This document shows, one piece after another, positions 23,124-34,259 of a DNA stretch of 64,000 nt. This DNA is from Chrysaora quinquecirrha. Taxonomy: Eukaryota; Cnidaria; Scyphozoa; Semaeostomeae; Pelagiidae. Both the position numbers and the translations under genes were made by a program. The stretch lies in the NCBI GenBank assembly GCA_014526335.1, contig JACTAT010000038.1, positions 62,001-126,000 on the forward strand, in the 5' to 3' direction. The notes beneath the pieces were generated by a model that worked only from the letters and a program-made list of their open reading frames with translations, ran no database searches and was not told the origin of the DNA. How positions within the stretch are numbered: the stretch's first letter is position 1; each line of letters starts with the position of its first letter.

Positions 23124-24660
23124 TCTTTCTTGGGCTTGCTTGTTGGGCTGAGCCTAGCTGTTCTGTTGTGTTGCTTTACCCTAATCAGTCTATCTAGATC
23201 GCCTTTTTAGTCTTTCTTCATCATGTGCATACATTGCAGCTCTTGACAACGGACCAAAAATACTTGTTTTGTTAAATGAAATACATCTTTCTGGCCTGGC
23301 GCTCTAGTTTCTGTCAGTTTAATCTTCATACATCAAACATCAAACATCAAAAAAATAAACCAGCATCAAATGTTGGCATCAACAACAACATTGTTGCGTT
23401 GCATAGCAACAGTAGCCTCTTTTCCGTCCAAGATTTCAGACAAAACTATTTCGTGCAGGTTTACACCAGGCATAAGCTCACACAAACACATTCATCACAT
23501 TGTCTTCATTTTATGGGCGCCTCCTCTGCAAAAAGTGCATCAAGCAAAAAAATTTAAAAAGTGCATTTGGCGCGTGGCAGTCATGGATCAAATAGGTAAG
23601 ATGAAAGTTTGAGGTTTTATTCATCTAAAAATCTTTCTGTCGTTGACGCCTTGATTCGATTTTTATTTTTAAGTTTCAATGTTACATTCTTCTTAGGCGA
23701 AATGATTCTTCTTTTAGAGAAGAAAGGCTTCGGCTAGGCTAGGCCACTTGGGATACGCTCTGTGTGTCCGCTGCGCCAACAGCACCTTGTTTTCTTGTCG
23801 CCCTCCGGCTGTCCGGATAAGGTGTGATCAATGGTGTGATAACACTACAAAGTATGTGCTCATACTGTGGCGAGATTGATGACGAACTAAATAAAGAGAT
23901 CTCGCAAGACGCAAATAATTTGATAGACTGGCAGGGGAGAGGAAGGCCATGTTTGGCGAGAGGAGGTGAAAACCGGTCTTTGCCTTTCCTTGCTTTGTTT
24001 CGTCCTTGATCTCGATTAGTTGTTCCCAGTATGGAATGTTGAATTTTTGTGCACAGGATTGTCACAGTTGTGCACAAGTTCAACAATAGAGAACAATAGA
24101 AAACAACAGAAATAGAACAATAGGCCAGTATGCACGGGCATGTCCCGGATTGCACTGGGACATGTCCCTAATATAAAAAATGTTTATTTTGATTAGGTTT
24201 GTTATTTGTATGGTCAATGATTGATCAATTTCTTTCCACCCAACTGGAAGAGCATGGAAGTAGCTAAGCTCTCTATGAGAATTTCAGCTGGTGTGGGCAA
24301 CAACTGTGCACCTCACTCAGATTAAGCATGCATTTCAAAAACTATCTTTGCATGTCTGTGCATGCAGAAGTGAGTACCCACAAACACAAAAGCTACAAAA
24401 GCCATCAAATTGACTCAAAAACGATTCTTGTGTGAATGAATCATGTTGTTCACTTTTTGCAAGTTCTGCTAATTACAGTAGATGTGCCATTCAATAATGC
24501 AGACACTCAAGTAAATATGTTAAATTAACGATTGTGAACTTGTTGATGCCATGGTATTGGTATGTAGGTCTAATGCTCAAATGTTTGATGTTACATAGCT
24601 AAAGTATGATGAGATGAGTTTCTGAACTTCAGTAGGAAATCACCTTTTCTTAATCTTTAG
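23124..24660. promoter_or_regulatory. Intergenic interval between divergent ERICH6-like and glycogenin genes
   Basis: The two genes point away from each other, so their promoters should lie in this 1.5 kb. No TATA box or CpG-dense core stands out by eye. A possible tiny first exon of glycogenin, ATGGATCAAATAG followed by GTAAG, occurs at 23583-23595, but no following exon encoding the conserved N-terminus was found before 24661. Confidence 0.35.
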
Positions 24661-27600
24661 AGAGGAGCTGTCAAAGGTTTGGGATGAGCTCATAGATGTT
24701 GAAGAACTAAACAGTGAAGATGATGTAAATTTAGAACTTATTTCAAGACCTGAACTGGGAGTGACATTTACAAAATTGAAGATATGGACACTTGTGCAGT
24801 TCAAGAAATGTGTTTTTCTAGATGCTGATACATTAGTGATTCAAAATATTGATGATTTGTTTGAAAAGAATGAATTATCAGCTGCCCCAGATATTGGTTG
24901 GCCTGACTGCTTCAACAGTGGTGTATTTGTGTTTGTTCCATCATTACAAACATATACAGCTTTGATTCAGTTTGCTAATGATCATGGTAGCTTTGATGGT
25001 AAGTTGTTGTTTTTTTTGGTAACTTTTTTCCCTTTGTTCTGCCTGTTTTTGAGATCATGATGAGTTCATAGAATAAAGGTGACATCGTATCTAAAATTCT
25101 TGAGTTAGCAAATGATAATTAAATTGAAATATTATTCAAAAGTGCTGAATGCAATCAAGATCAAAATATGAATTTTTCTTCGTCATAACATGTCAAGAAT
25201 TGTTTTAAAGCTGTTTGAAGTATATTTTGCCTATGTTTATGACATCAGCAAAACATAAACTTCCAGTCAAAATTAGTTTGAGCCCATCTCAGATTTGAAT
25301 TTAGCCTGGTTAATTTAGTTTGATGTGAAATAAATTTCGAAGTTAAGTAGCTTCCTGTCTAATTCCCTATCCTTACATTTTTGTAATTTATTTGCAAACA
25401 TATCTGTTTAAACAGAGTAATGTGATTGACTTTTTTTATTTAAAGGCAAACTGGAAAACTGTCACTTCCGTGGTTAGGCTTTTCTATGTAGATCAAATTA
25501 TTTATTTTTGCTAATAGGGATGCCCTCACAATGTCGATGTGCATTAGAGAAAATCTAGTGGAGTTGGTGATTTCTTTTAAGGGTGATTTCTTTTAGAACT
25601 GTCATCCATTCTGAATACTGAAAATGTAGATTTCGTATCCTACTGATTCCAATCACTCAAAACTCCCTTTCTTCAAAAAACAGAAGACTTGAGAAAAGGC
25701 GATTTACAAAGAGAATCTCTGCAAAGTCTATGTAATCTTCCAGCAGCCCTAGGGTCAGGTCTCTTGGATGTCTCGAGAAAAGATAAAACAGAGCAGAAAG
25801 AACAGGAGAACAGAGAAAGCAGAGTGTTATGGCTTCTCAGGGTTTGAAATCACTCTCCTTCATCCAAGATAATGCAGAAATGGGACAGCAGCAGCTAATA
25901 GCAATCACTAATGATTTCAGTACACCAATTTACACAAGTTATAGAGAGTGCTAATCGTGATAAAAGTTTTTCAAATTGGAATCTTAATGCGCAACATTGG
26001 CAGAATGTCGATTTCGTAAAGCTTCTAGATTTTGAAGAACTAAAGAATAATTGCAAATTTTGTAACGAAGGGTCTCACACAGTTTGATGACTGAAAAAGT
26101 TAGCACATGTTGAAACAATTTAAATACATCAGAGACAGCAATAATGTAGTCTGCTGTATATACGTACATAACATTTTCAGGAAGCCTTATTCATTCACAT
26201 CTCGAAACTGAACATAGCAACTCAAACTTTTTATTTGCTATTGTGCATCACATTACCATGCCCTCACTGTCAAGTGCTTTCGGAACAATTTTCACTGTTC
26301 CTGAGTTCACATTATGTTCTACTCAATTAAAATAAAGAACAACCAACAAATACGAGAGTGGGTCCAACTTCTTCTTGGTATAAGAGCGGCTGCCAGAAGT
26401 CTTGGAACACTTGCACTAATTTTACTTCTTTTTTGCAGCTGAAACCCTTCCCCCGCAAACAATTTTGGGGGGTAAGGGGGTAACCTGCGTGCAGCCTTAA
26501 CTCATGTAGATGAGTTGAAGCTGCGCGCAGGCTAGAAGGGGATTGATTTCCTGTATTTTCCAACAAGAAATTGAAGAAGTGTTGATTTTTCGACAATGAT
26601 GGGAGTGTTCTAAGGCTTTTTGGCTTAGCGTGATTTTACAGTCTGGAACAGGGAGAAGTGTGGGGAAAAGCAAAAGCATTTCACAGAATCGTGTTTTCCC
26701 ATCAAACATCAATCCAGACAACTACATATATCAAGTTCTTATCATTTCCAGACCTGATTCTATTGAGAATAATCATGAGATACGATAGAATTAAACAATA
26801 TTTTATTTTTTCCAACTTTTTTGTAGGTGGTGATCAAGGACTGCTAAATTCATATTTTAGCGATTGGAATACAAAGGATATATCAACGCATCTTTCATTC
26901 TTGTACAATATGGTTTCAAATGTTTGTTACAGTTATGCTCCAGCATATAAAAAGTAAGATACGTTGAATCGTGATTTATTAGTATCTATGCATGTTGATT
27001 ACAACAAATACACTCTTTTTGTTGAAAGTTTTCGCTGGTACTAAATGGTTCAGGTTTCTTACACCTGTTGCATGGTGAAAATTTAGAAAGTTGTAAACGT
27101 ATTGTTGAAGCTGTGTAGGTTTGGTTTAGAAATTTAGCTTTACTATCATTAGCTTCGTAAGTCAGCTTGGTTGACTGTTATTATTTTACACTTGTTCATC
27201 AAATGTAAAGAGAATGGACGTGCTAAAAACGGAATGCTCGCAGTGATTTGTTTTCCAGTCTCGTAGAAAATCTTCACCCTTACTTAATTGTTTTACGTTC
27301 TCTTTCGCTGTTTTACGATCATAAGATAATGAATTAATTGTCATCTCACTTTCTACAACAAACCCTCTCTATCTCGACAGTCCTCTATATCAAACTTCGC
27401 TCGATTCGAAGTCTCGGTCCGCTTGGTATTCCGTCTACTGCCACCCAATTTCTCTCCGTATCTGGACTTTTCTGTCTCGTACTTTTATCAGTTTTAAAGA
27501 CGATTTCGGTCCCCTGACGATGTTTCCTCTCTTTGTCGTCCTTCCCGCGTTTATCGTAGAATACCATGATGAGGAACGATTTGAATCAGCAAGCTGAACT

Positions 27601-29812
27601 GTTGAACAGACATCAGTGAAACGAAAACTAACGAGCAAAACATTGTTCGAAAAAATGCCAAATCATTCTAAAACAAGAAAAAGGAATGAAAAACAAAGAG
27701 CCTTCCAAAAAGTTTGGGGTTCCTAAAAACTCGATCTCAACTTTAGTTAAAAGCGAAGAAAAATTGTTTTCTGCATCAAAAGAAAAAAATTGTGACCTTG
27801 TGATAAAAAGAACGTAGGCTTCAGTCCGTTGACACTTTTCGAAAACTGACCTGTTTTTACCTCTTTTGCAGAAGTTTTCCTCTATATCGAACTTTTGCTG
27901 TCTCGGATAAATTTACCGTTCCCGTGCGTGCTCGTGATTGAAAGAGTTGCCTGTACTTCTACTTCTTCGTTATCTTGTGATAATTTTGATTTCAAATTCA
28001 GTTTTCACTTTAAATTCGTTGTCCTACCGTGTTGGTTTTTTTCGAAGAATATATAGATGTAAATTTCTTTTCATTAATAGATACTAGCTAAAGTAGCTAC
28101 TAAGCGATAAGAAAAGAATTATACAGTATATAAATAACTGAAACCTTTTTAATTTTGTAGGTTTGGTAAAGATGCAAAAGTGGTTCATTTTCTTGGTTCC
28201 GTTAAGCCATGGCATCATTATTTTGACCACAAGACATCTCAAGTTTCGCTAATCGAAGCAAGTGGCAAAAATGAACAAGACCGATATTTCGTTCAACTTT
28301 GGTGGGAAATTCACAATTCTAACGAAACAGTTAATCAAAGGGAAACCCCTCAGGAAGACCAGGTAATTTTCTTGCTGTATCGTTGCTCTGTCAAACAAAG
28401 TTTATTAATTAATACCTTTTCAATTTCTTATCCTACAATCTTGGACAAAATATATTGGAACGGCCTAAATAGTCTGCTATTATCTATTGATTCCCCCTTC
28501 TCCCCCGTTACAATGTTGTTTCGTATAAAAGTTGTCTTGCTCTGCTACCAACATTGTTTTGGGGGTAAAAGGGGGAAGAATTGGAGTTATGGAAGCAGAA
28601 TACCAATTGAACAGGCCATATTCCTTGCAGAAAATGCCTTGTTCCAAATATTTTGTCCAAGATTGTAGTTCACCTATTTGCTAATATGCTAGAGAATTCG
28701 ACCAATCTCTTCTAACTGATTCCCGAATTTGATCATTATAAAGAGAACTCAAAGATCAAGCACAACTTTACTCTCACTGAGTCAAACCAATGAAATAAGA
28801 AAAGTTACACAGCGTACCTCAATAAGGCCTTGACCAGTTTTTATAACCTGTTTTTCTAGTTTTCAACATAAAATAAAGTTACAATAGAAGTGACTAATAC
28901 CGAATAATATAAGATAATCATCATCATAACGCGTGAGTTGCGCGTGTACCGCGAGGTTTCCCAACACATGCCGCTTTAACAAAACTCACAGAATTTTGGA
29001 CAGAATTTTGTCCCGAATAGGGACATTTCAACCTTTATCCTATGCTACTCTCCTGGTAACGAAAATCTGCTCGAAACGATTTTTACTATCGTGGCATTCA
29101 ATGGGGTTAAATTGATGTTTGGTTCGATAAGAATTCATGGAGATTTTACACATATTAATTAATTAATTCTTTATTATGATCGTGAGAATTCTTGTATTTT
29201 TGCATGCGAGCAATAGCAGCAAAATTTGTATTGTCAATTGATCATCTGCATAAATAAGAAGTTTGTATTTCTTATATTTCCTTGTGATCAATCTCGGGTC
29301 CTTCAATAGGCATTTCCCTTTTTATGAGTCACTTGCGTCTTGTTTTCTGTGTTTCTGCAGATATTTTCTACATTTATTGTAGTCGAAGGTGTCTTTTCTG
29401 TTTTTGTTTCGTCCATAATTCGTGACTTTTAAGCAAAATTTGCAGCATTACCTCTCCTTAAGCGACCGCAATCCTGCTCATTCCAATCGGAGAGGATTCC
29501 CTTACTCAAGACCTTCCAGGAATCTTCCAGGAAAATGTCACGCCGCCCAAGACCTCTTTAAAAGGTCTGTAACGCGGTATCGTCATATGAGATTTCTATT
29601 ATCTTCGCTCTTAGTGTTCGTCATCGGGTGATGCTATTACCAATATGCGTATTATATCCGAAGCAGTAGGTGAAATTGAGCGCAAAGCATCTTGGGAGCG
29701 TGGATTGATTGATTATGGTGGTGCAGATAGTTTTGAAAACATAAAAGAACATTTAGATGATGTGTTAAATGGTACAGCTTCAAGCTCCAAAAATAGCGAC
29801 TTGTTAAATTAG
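24661..29812 (+). CDS. GYG: Glycogenin, four visible exons; 5' exon missing
   Basis: Exons are 24661-24998, 26827-26953, 28161-28362 and 29615-29812, with GT-AG borders and phases 1, 2 and 0 that agree. The product is the self-glucosylating primer of glycogen synthesis, a GT8 glycosyltransferase. Visible motifs: [14 protein letters not shown]; the metal-binding DxD in [45 protein letters not shown] with the tyrosine at the self-glucosylation position; [11 protein letters not shown]; a short linker; and [18 protein letters not shown], the glycogen-synthase-binding C-terminus. The first exon shown begins one base into a codon, so upstream coding sequence (~60 residues in the family) is required but not seen. 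A possible extra exon at 29434-29560 does not fit the phase. A TA-target element starts three bases after the stop. Confidence 0.9.
24999..26826 (+). other. Glycogenin intron, no distinct element recognised
   Basis: Non-coding sequence with a strong donor (GTAAGT) and a T-rich acceptor. I see no terminal repeats or RNA gene within it. Confidence 0.45.
27355..27930. mobile_element. pogo-like transposon relic in a glycogenin intron
   Basis: The ends contain CTCTCTATCTCGACAGTCCT and the loosely inverted CTCTATATCGAACTTTTGC/CTGTCTCGG. Around 27696-27790 the plus strand reads [20 protein letters not shown], which matches the helix-turn-helix of CENP-B/pogo transposases. Frameshifts and stops elsewhere make it defunct. 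Confidence 0.6.
28436..28665. mobile_element. Tc1-like MITE, 230 bp, TA target
   Basis: The left end CAATCTTGGACAAAATATAT and the right end AAATATTTTGTCCAAGATTG are inverted and bordered by TA on both sides. It starts 73 bases beyond the donor of glycogenin exon 28161-28362. The reading frame that runs on from that exon is intronic. Confidence 0.75.
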
Positions 29813-29815
29813 CTA

Positions 29816-30185
29816 CACGTTTTTTTTTTTATAAGAACAAAGTATATAAGAACATAAGGCTTCAGAGGCTAAAAAGTTAAGAACATGCTAAGAACATTCA
29901 AGGCTTTGTGAAGCTAGAAAAAAATTAGAATTTACTTTCTTTAGTTGCGCTGTCCTGTTCTCAACTCTAGAAAACAGGTGAACTATCAATCATTGTGCAT
30001 TTATGTGATATTTTTACATGTGCGTCCCTTTTTGTAGCAATTACCATCTAATTTGAAGAAGAACAGCTTTTTAAAAAGCAAGAAAATTAAGAACATTTTA
30101 AGAACATTTTGAGCCTTCAAATCGGAAAAATTAAGAACATTTCATGGCTTTCTTCAATTTCAGTGTTCTTATAAAAAAAAACGTG
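29816..30185. mobile_element. TA-target short element, word AAGAACA, abutting the glycogenin stop
   Basis: It begins CACGTTTTTTTTTTTATAAG and ends CTTATAAAAAAAAACGTG, with TA on both sides (29814-29815 and 30186-30187). TTAAGAACA or TAAGAACA recurs at least six times inside, nearly all in one orientation. The left end lies three bases after the glycogenin TAG, so the element probably forms part of that gene's 3' UTR. Confidence 0.85.
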
Positions 30186-30555
30186 TAGAGGATTTGAATA
30201 TCAGAAAATTTCTATTAGTCCAAAACATTAAGTTCAAAAACATTTTAGAAAGGATCTGGTCCATAGAATCTTGGGTTTCTCGCAGATATTTCCGGGCTTA
30301 TGATTTTTGAGAATTTGTGGTGCAGAACATCATAGCTGATGCAATACTTGTTAAATCAATATTAAATATGTTTTTACACCAAAATGCTCATTGCACCTTG
30401 TGTTTTAATGTGTTTGATGTCTTCTTTCTTTAATTTCTCTTTCACGTTCCTTAGAGTGCTGTTGCTTTTATGGAACCTATAAAGTCAACCGTGTAGTTTT
30501 ACTTGAATAAAAAGGGTGTGGGTGTGTACAGTACTAAAATAGCTGAATGCGTGTA

Positions 30556-30795
30556 CACGTTTTTTTTATAACAACTCTTGGCTTCGATTTCAGCCTGCCT
30601 GTTTCTTATTTTTGAATCGATTTTTCACAAACTTGTCACCCCCTACCCTTCATGAAAACATGTTTAAAATGCGTTTCAGGGCAAGGGCTTTACGCTGGTG
30701 AACTTTGCTTTTGCGTATCTCAAATAGTTTCGGAGACAGCAAAAACATTTCAGCCTGGTGTTTCTTATAAAGGTTGTTCTTATAAAAAAAAGGTG
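30556..30795. mobile_element. TA-target short element, 240 bp
   Basis: It starts CACGTTTTTTTTATAACAAC and ends GTTCTTATAAAAAAAAGGTG, with TA at both borders. The two terminal words differ by one base (AACAAC versus AAGAAC), and the interior lacks strong reiteration. Confidence 0.7.
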
Positions 30796-31800
30796 TACCG
30801 TCTCTGCTCTTCATCTTTATTTTGTCAAATAATGAATTTTCTATTTTTGATGAAGACGAACTCTAACACTGTTAAACACTATACCTTGTAGTTAAGCGAA
30901 TTCTTGTTATTTTTAGAGCAATTTCTTGTCAAAGAGATCTCGTAATTTTCTCTCTTGACTGTTTTTGTTTGTCCCTTTTTGTGTCCCTCTGCCGAAACAA
31001 GCTCGCATTGATGACTTATTTAAAACGAAATTGTTAACCACATTCCCACATTTTCAATGACATGATCCATGGAAGATGAATTTCAACAGAAATATTTTAC
31101 TTTTTGTTTAAAATTTTGTAAAAAACGTTTCAGTTGCAATCGTAGGTAAAAAGGTAATGTAATGAGTGCGGTGATCATTCTCAACGTTCTTATCAAAATC
31201 GTATGCAATAACATTGACGCAGATTTTGAGAAACTCACTGACCACGATGACATCTTAACAACGCGAAACGTTTCAAGCCCGATCCCTTTTTGGTGCAACG
31301 GGAACTTTCATATGCAGCATGCATTGTAGCTCTAGCACTTCAGTTAGTCGCAAAAATAGCAAAGAGAAGGAATGACTTAACATGTGCATTTACACGCATT
31401 TTTTATAAGGAAGTGCTTTATAAGGAAGGTAGTAGTCGGATAGGCAAAAACTTAAGGAATTTCTAGTACTGGATTTGAGACTGCCAAAGAATCCGACTTC
31501 TTCTTTAACTTAACATTGCGTTAAAAAAGATGAAATTTTGCATCCGATAAATGACTCCGATCAAACATTGTTCAGTGAATGAACAAGATGGCCAAAGGAA
31601 CAGGATATTTCACTGAATTTCGATTTCGGACGATGCTTAGTGAATCTTCAGTTTATTTGTCAATCAAGCAAGGGCTTTCTAAGGGATTTCAAACATCTAA
31701 AAAACTTTGTCTACCTACATCTTCAGGAATTTCCATCCAAAAGTATTTCTGCTTTCCAATCAAGGGGTCTCTGTAACTTCTCGATTTTGCATTTGTAATA
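30796..31800. other. No gene recognised
   Basis: AT-rich intergenic sequence. A partial TA-target end (ACACGCATTTTTTATAAGG) occurs near 31392 with the word AAGGAAG, but I cannot find its partner end. Confidence 0.35.
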
Positions 31801-32183
31801 CACGTTTTTTATTTTATAAGAAAAATCCTTTTGGGCCAGTATTGAAGAAACTTTCTTGGATTTTTCATGTTTTCAGTACCAAAAATTTCTAGTGACTTTC
31901 TAAGCAAAAATTTTGGAATGCAGTATTTCTGCGAATGAACAGTTTAGGGCACTGTATACATTGCACAAATACCACGTTTTTCAAAGAAAATAATCATTAG
32001 ACTCGTTTAATAGCAAGATGAGCGACTGAACAGAAGAGCGAAAATAACATACAGAACACTAAGAGTGAAAATATGAAACAGAACTTTCTTAAGTTTAAAG
32101 AATCCAGTATTGAACTTTCTTAAGTTTTTAAGATGTTGAGCACTACTTTCTTATAAGCCACTTTCTTATTAAAAAAAAACGTG
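31801..32183. mobile_element. TA-target short element, word ACTTTCTTA (sister of 5000-5374)
   Basis: It is bordered by TA at 31799-31800 and 32184-32185, with ends CACGTTTTTTATTTTATAAG and CTTATTAAAAAAAAACGTG. The interior is closely alignable to the copy at 5000-5374 over its whole length, proving a dispersed family of fixed structure. Confidence 0.85.
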
Positions 32184-32556
32184 TAACATGAAAGATGGTT
32201 GCCAGATAGCAAAGACAAAAATAAAAAACAAACTCTTTCAAATCCTCTAATTAGATAGATTTCATCTTATTTCCACAGCTTTAGCTGCATAAGCGACAAA
32301 TTAATATTTTAAGCAGGTACCAAACGGCATTTAACTTCAAATGCAAATCTAGTAGGCAGCAATTACAGAAAACCATTAATATTTTAAGTCCAAAAACTTT
32401 GCAACACTAGGATAGAAGTTAAAAGCCTCTTGGTTTGTACAATAAGCGCGAAGCAATTTAAATAAATAATTAAACTATTGTTCAATTTATCAAAATATTT
32501 TTTCCTCATAAAAACATTATAGTTGTATTGTATTTTTGTCAGTCAGGTCTAACACG

Positions 32557-32784
32557 ATGCCAACTAAGTCGTCTGCGACTCTAAGTCCGCAATGGAAAAG
32601 AAAAACCTCGAAATGCCAGCAAAACTATATCTATGACCAGAGGATGACGATTGAAATAAAAAATAAGACCTTTGGGTTTAAAATGACCGTACTTTTTATG
32701 ACCATGACTTCACTGTTGGCATTTTATGTCTTTACAATTGCGGACATCACCGCTGAAGCCGACGTCCACGACGTCCGGTTTTAG
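32557..32784 (+). CDS. Hypothetical small protein with one membrane segment
   Basis: An ATG-initiated frame of 75 codons: a basic N-terminal half (PQWKRKTSKCQQ), one hydrophobic stretch (MTVLFMTMTSLLAFYVFTI) and an acidic tail ending DVHDVRF. The base composition is richer in GC than the flanks, which is mildly coding-like. I do not recognise a family, and it could equally be an exon or a chance ORF. Confidence 0.3.
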   Translation: MPTKSSATLSPQWKRKTSKCQQNYIYDQRMTIEIKNKTFGFKMTVLFMTMTSLLAFYVFTIADITAEADVHDVRF

Positions 32785-33454
32785 ACCTGATGGTTGTATG
32801 TTGCAGGAATTACTGTTTCACTTACGACTTATAATCAGGGGAATAATCAAACATCTTTACGTTATGGGGCTACAGTCTATCTAACAAATGTCGGTTCTTC
32901 AAGTAAAAATTTGGCATCGTAACAAAAGTGAATAAATTTCACATATATCTTACAATACTACATATATATATATTTGGCATACATAATAACGAAACGAAAA
33001 GACACAAACAAAACAAAAAATAAAACAGACAGACATACCTCACAGGACTTTTACATGGTAAACATGACGTAAAATAGATGACGTAAAATATGCAAATTTC
33101 TTCATTATTCATATTTTCAAGCGATTGTTTCATATATTGTTTTGGACCCTCGTAAGATTTGGTATCTCTGAAAAATAAAGTAAGTAAAATATAACGCAAC
33201 AACAAGTAAATCTACTTTGTTCAATTAAATATTATTTCTCCTCAAACACAGCAATTTGTCTTTGACTCGCAGAAAACGAGCAATCACTAAGCATGCCAAG
33301 ATGATATGCAGAACACCTAACAACCATAACTTTTCTCCTCTCTGCTTTCCTTCGCTCAAACAAGCACCACAGCTATATATAAAAACTTAAGCCGAATAGA
33401 AGCATAACAGCATTTCAGCACCGATTAGCTCAAAAGCCGTCCCAATAAAGCAAC

Positions 33455-33954
33455 NNNNNNNNNNNNNNNNNNNNNNNNNNNNNNNNNNNNNNNNNNNNNN
33501 NNNNNNNNNNNNNNNNNNNNNNNNNNNNNNNNNNNNNNNNNNNNNNNNNNNNNNNNNNNNNNNNNNNNNNNNNNNNNNNNNNNNNNNNNNNNNNNNNNNN
33601 NNNNNNNNNNNNNNNNNNNNNNNNNNNNNNNNNNNNNNNNNNNNNNNNNNNNNNNNNNNNNNNNNNNNNNNNNNNNNNNNNNNNNNNNNNNNNNNNNNNN
33701 NNNNNNNNNNNNNNNNNNNNNNNNNNNNNNNNNNNNNNNNNNNNNNNNNNNNNNNNNNNNNNNNNNNNNNNNNNNNNNNNNNNNNNNNNNNNNNNNNNNN
33801 NNNNNNNNNNNNNNNNNNNNNNNNNNNNNNNNNNNNNNNNNNNNNNNNNNNNNNNNNNNNNNNNNNNNNNNNNNNNNNNNNNNNNNNNNNNNNNNNNNNN
33901 NNNNNNNNNNNNNNNNNNNNNNNNNNNNNNNNNNNNNNNNNNNNNNNNNNNNNN
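33455..33954. other. Assembly gap (500 N)
   Basis: Exactly 500 N bases. Upstream exons of the EF-hand gene at 34260 may lie here or further left. Confidence 0.99.
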
Positions 33955-34259
33955 AAATTGATTTGATAGTTATGTCTTGTCTATGAATAAATTTTACATT
34001 CATCTCTCTTTGTGTTATGCAATTGAAAAGGTGTTATTGTTATGAAATCTAGGAGATGTGATTATCCTTTAGGGCTGTATGAGTTTAAATGGTTAAAAGC
34101 TACTGCAAGAAATCCACAAAAATGAAGCATTAGCAATGTAGCAATAGAGATTGGTTACCTTATTGCAATATCGCACGCATCTCAGCCAATCGCAAATACG
34201 ATCTCATTTAATTTTCTTCTGCTTAATTATTAATGTGACAACTTTTTCCTGAATTTCAG

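Noticed and set aside
28363..28668. Extension of the glycogenin exon reading frame
   Set aside because: It runs past a canonical donor into a Tc1-like MITE and is intronic read-through.
29434..29614. Possible additional glycogenin exon before the last one
   Set aside because: No frame through it joins both neighbours in phase, while exon 28161-28362 joins 29615-29812 directly in phase 0.
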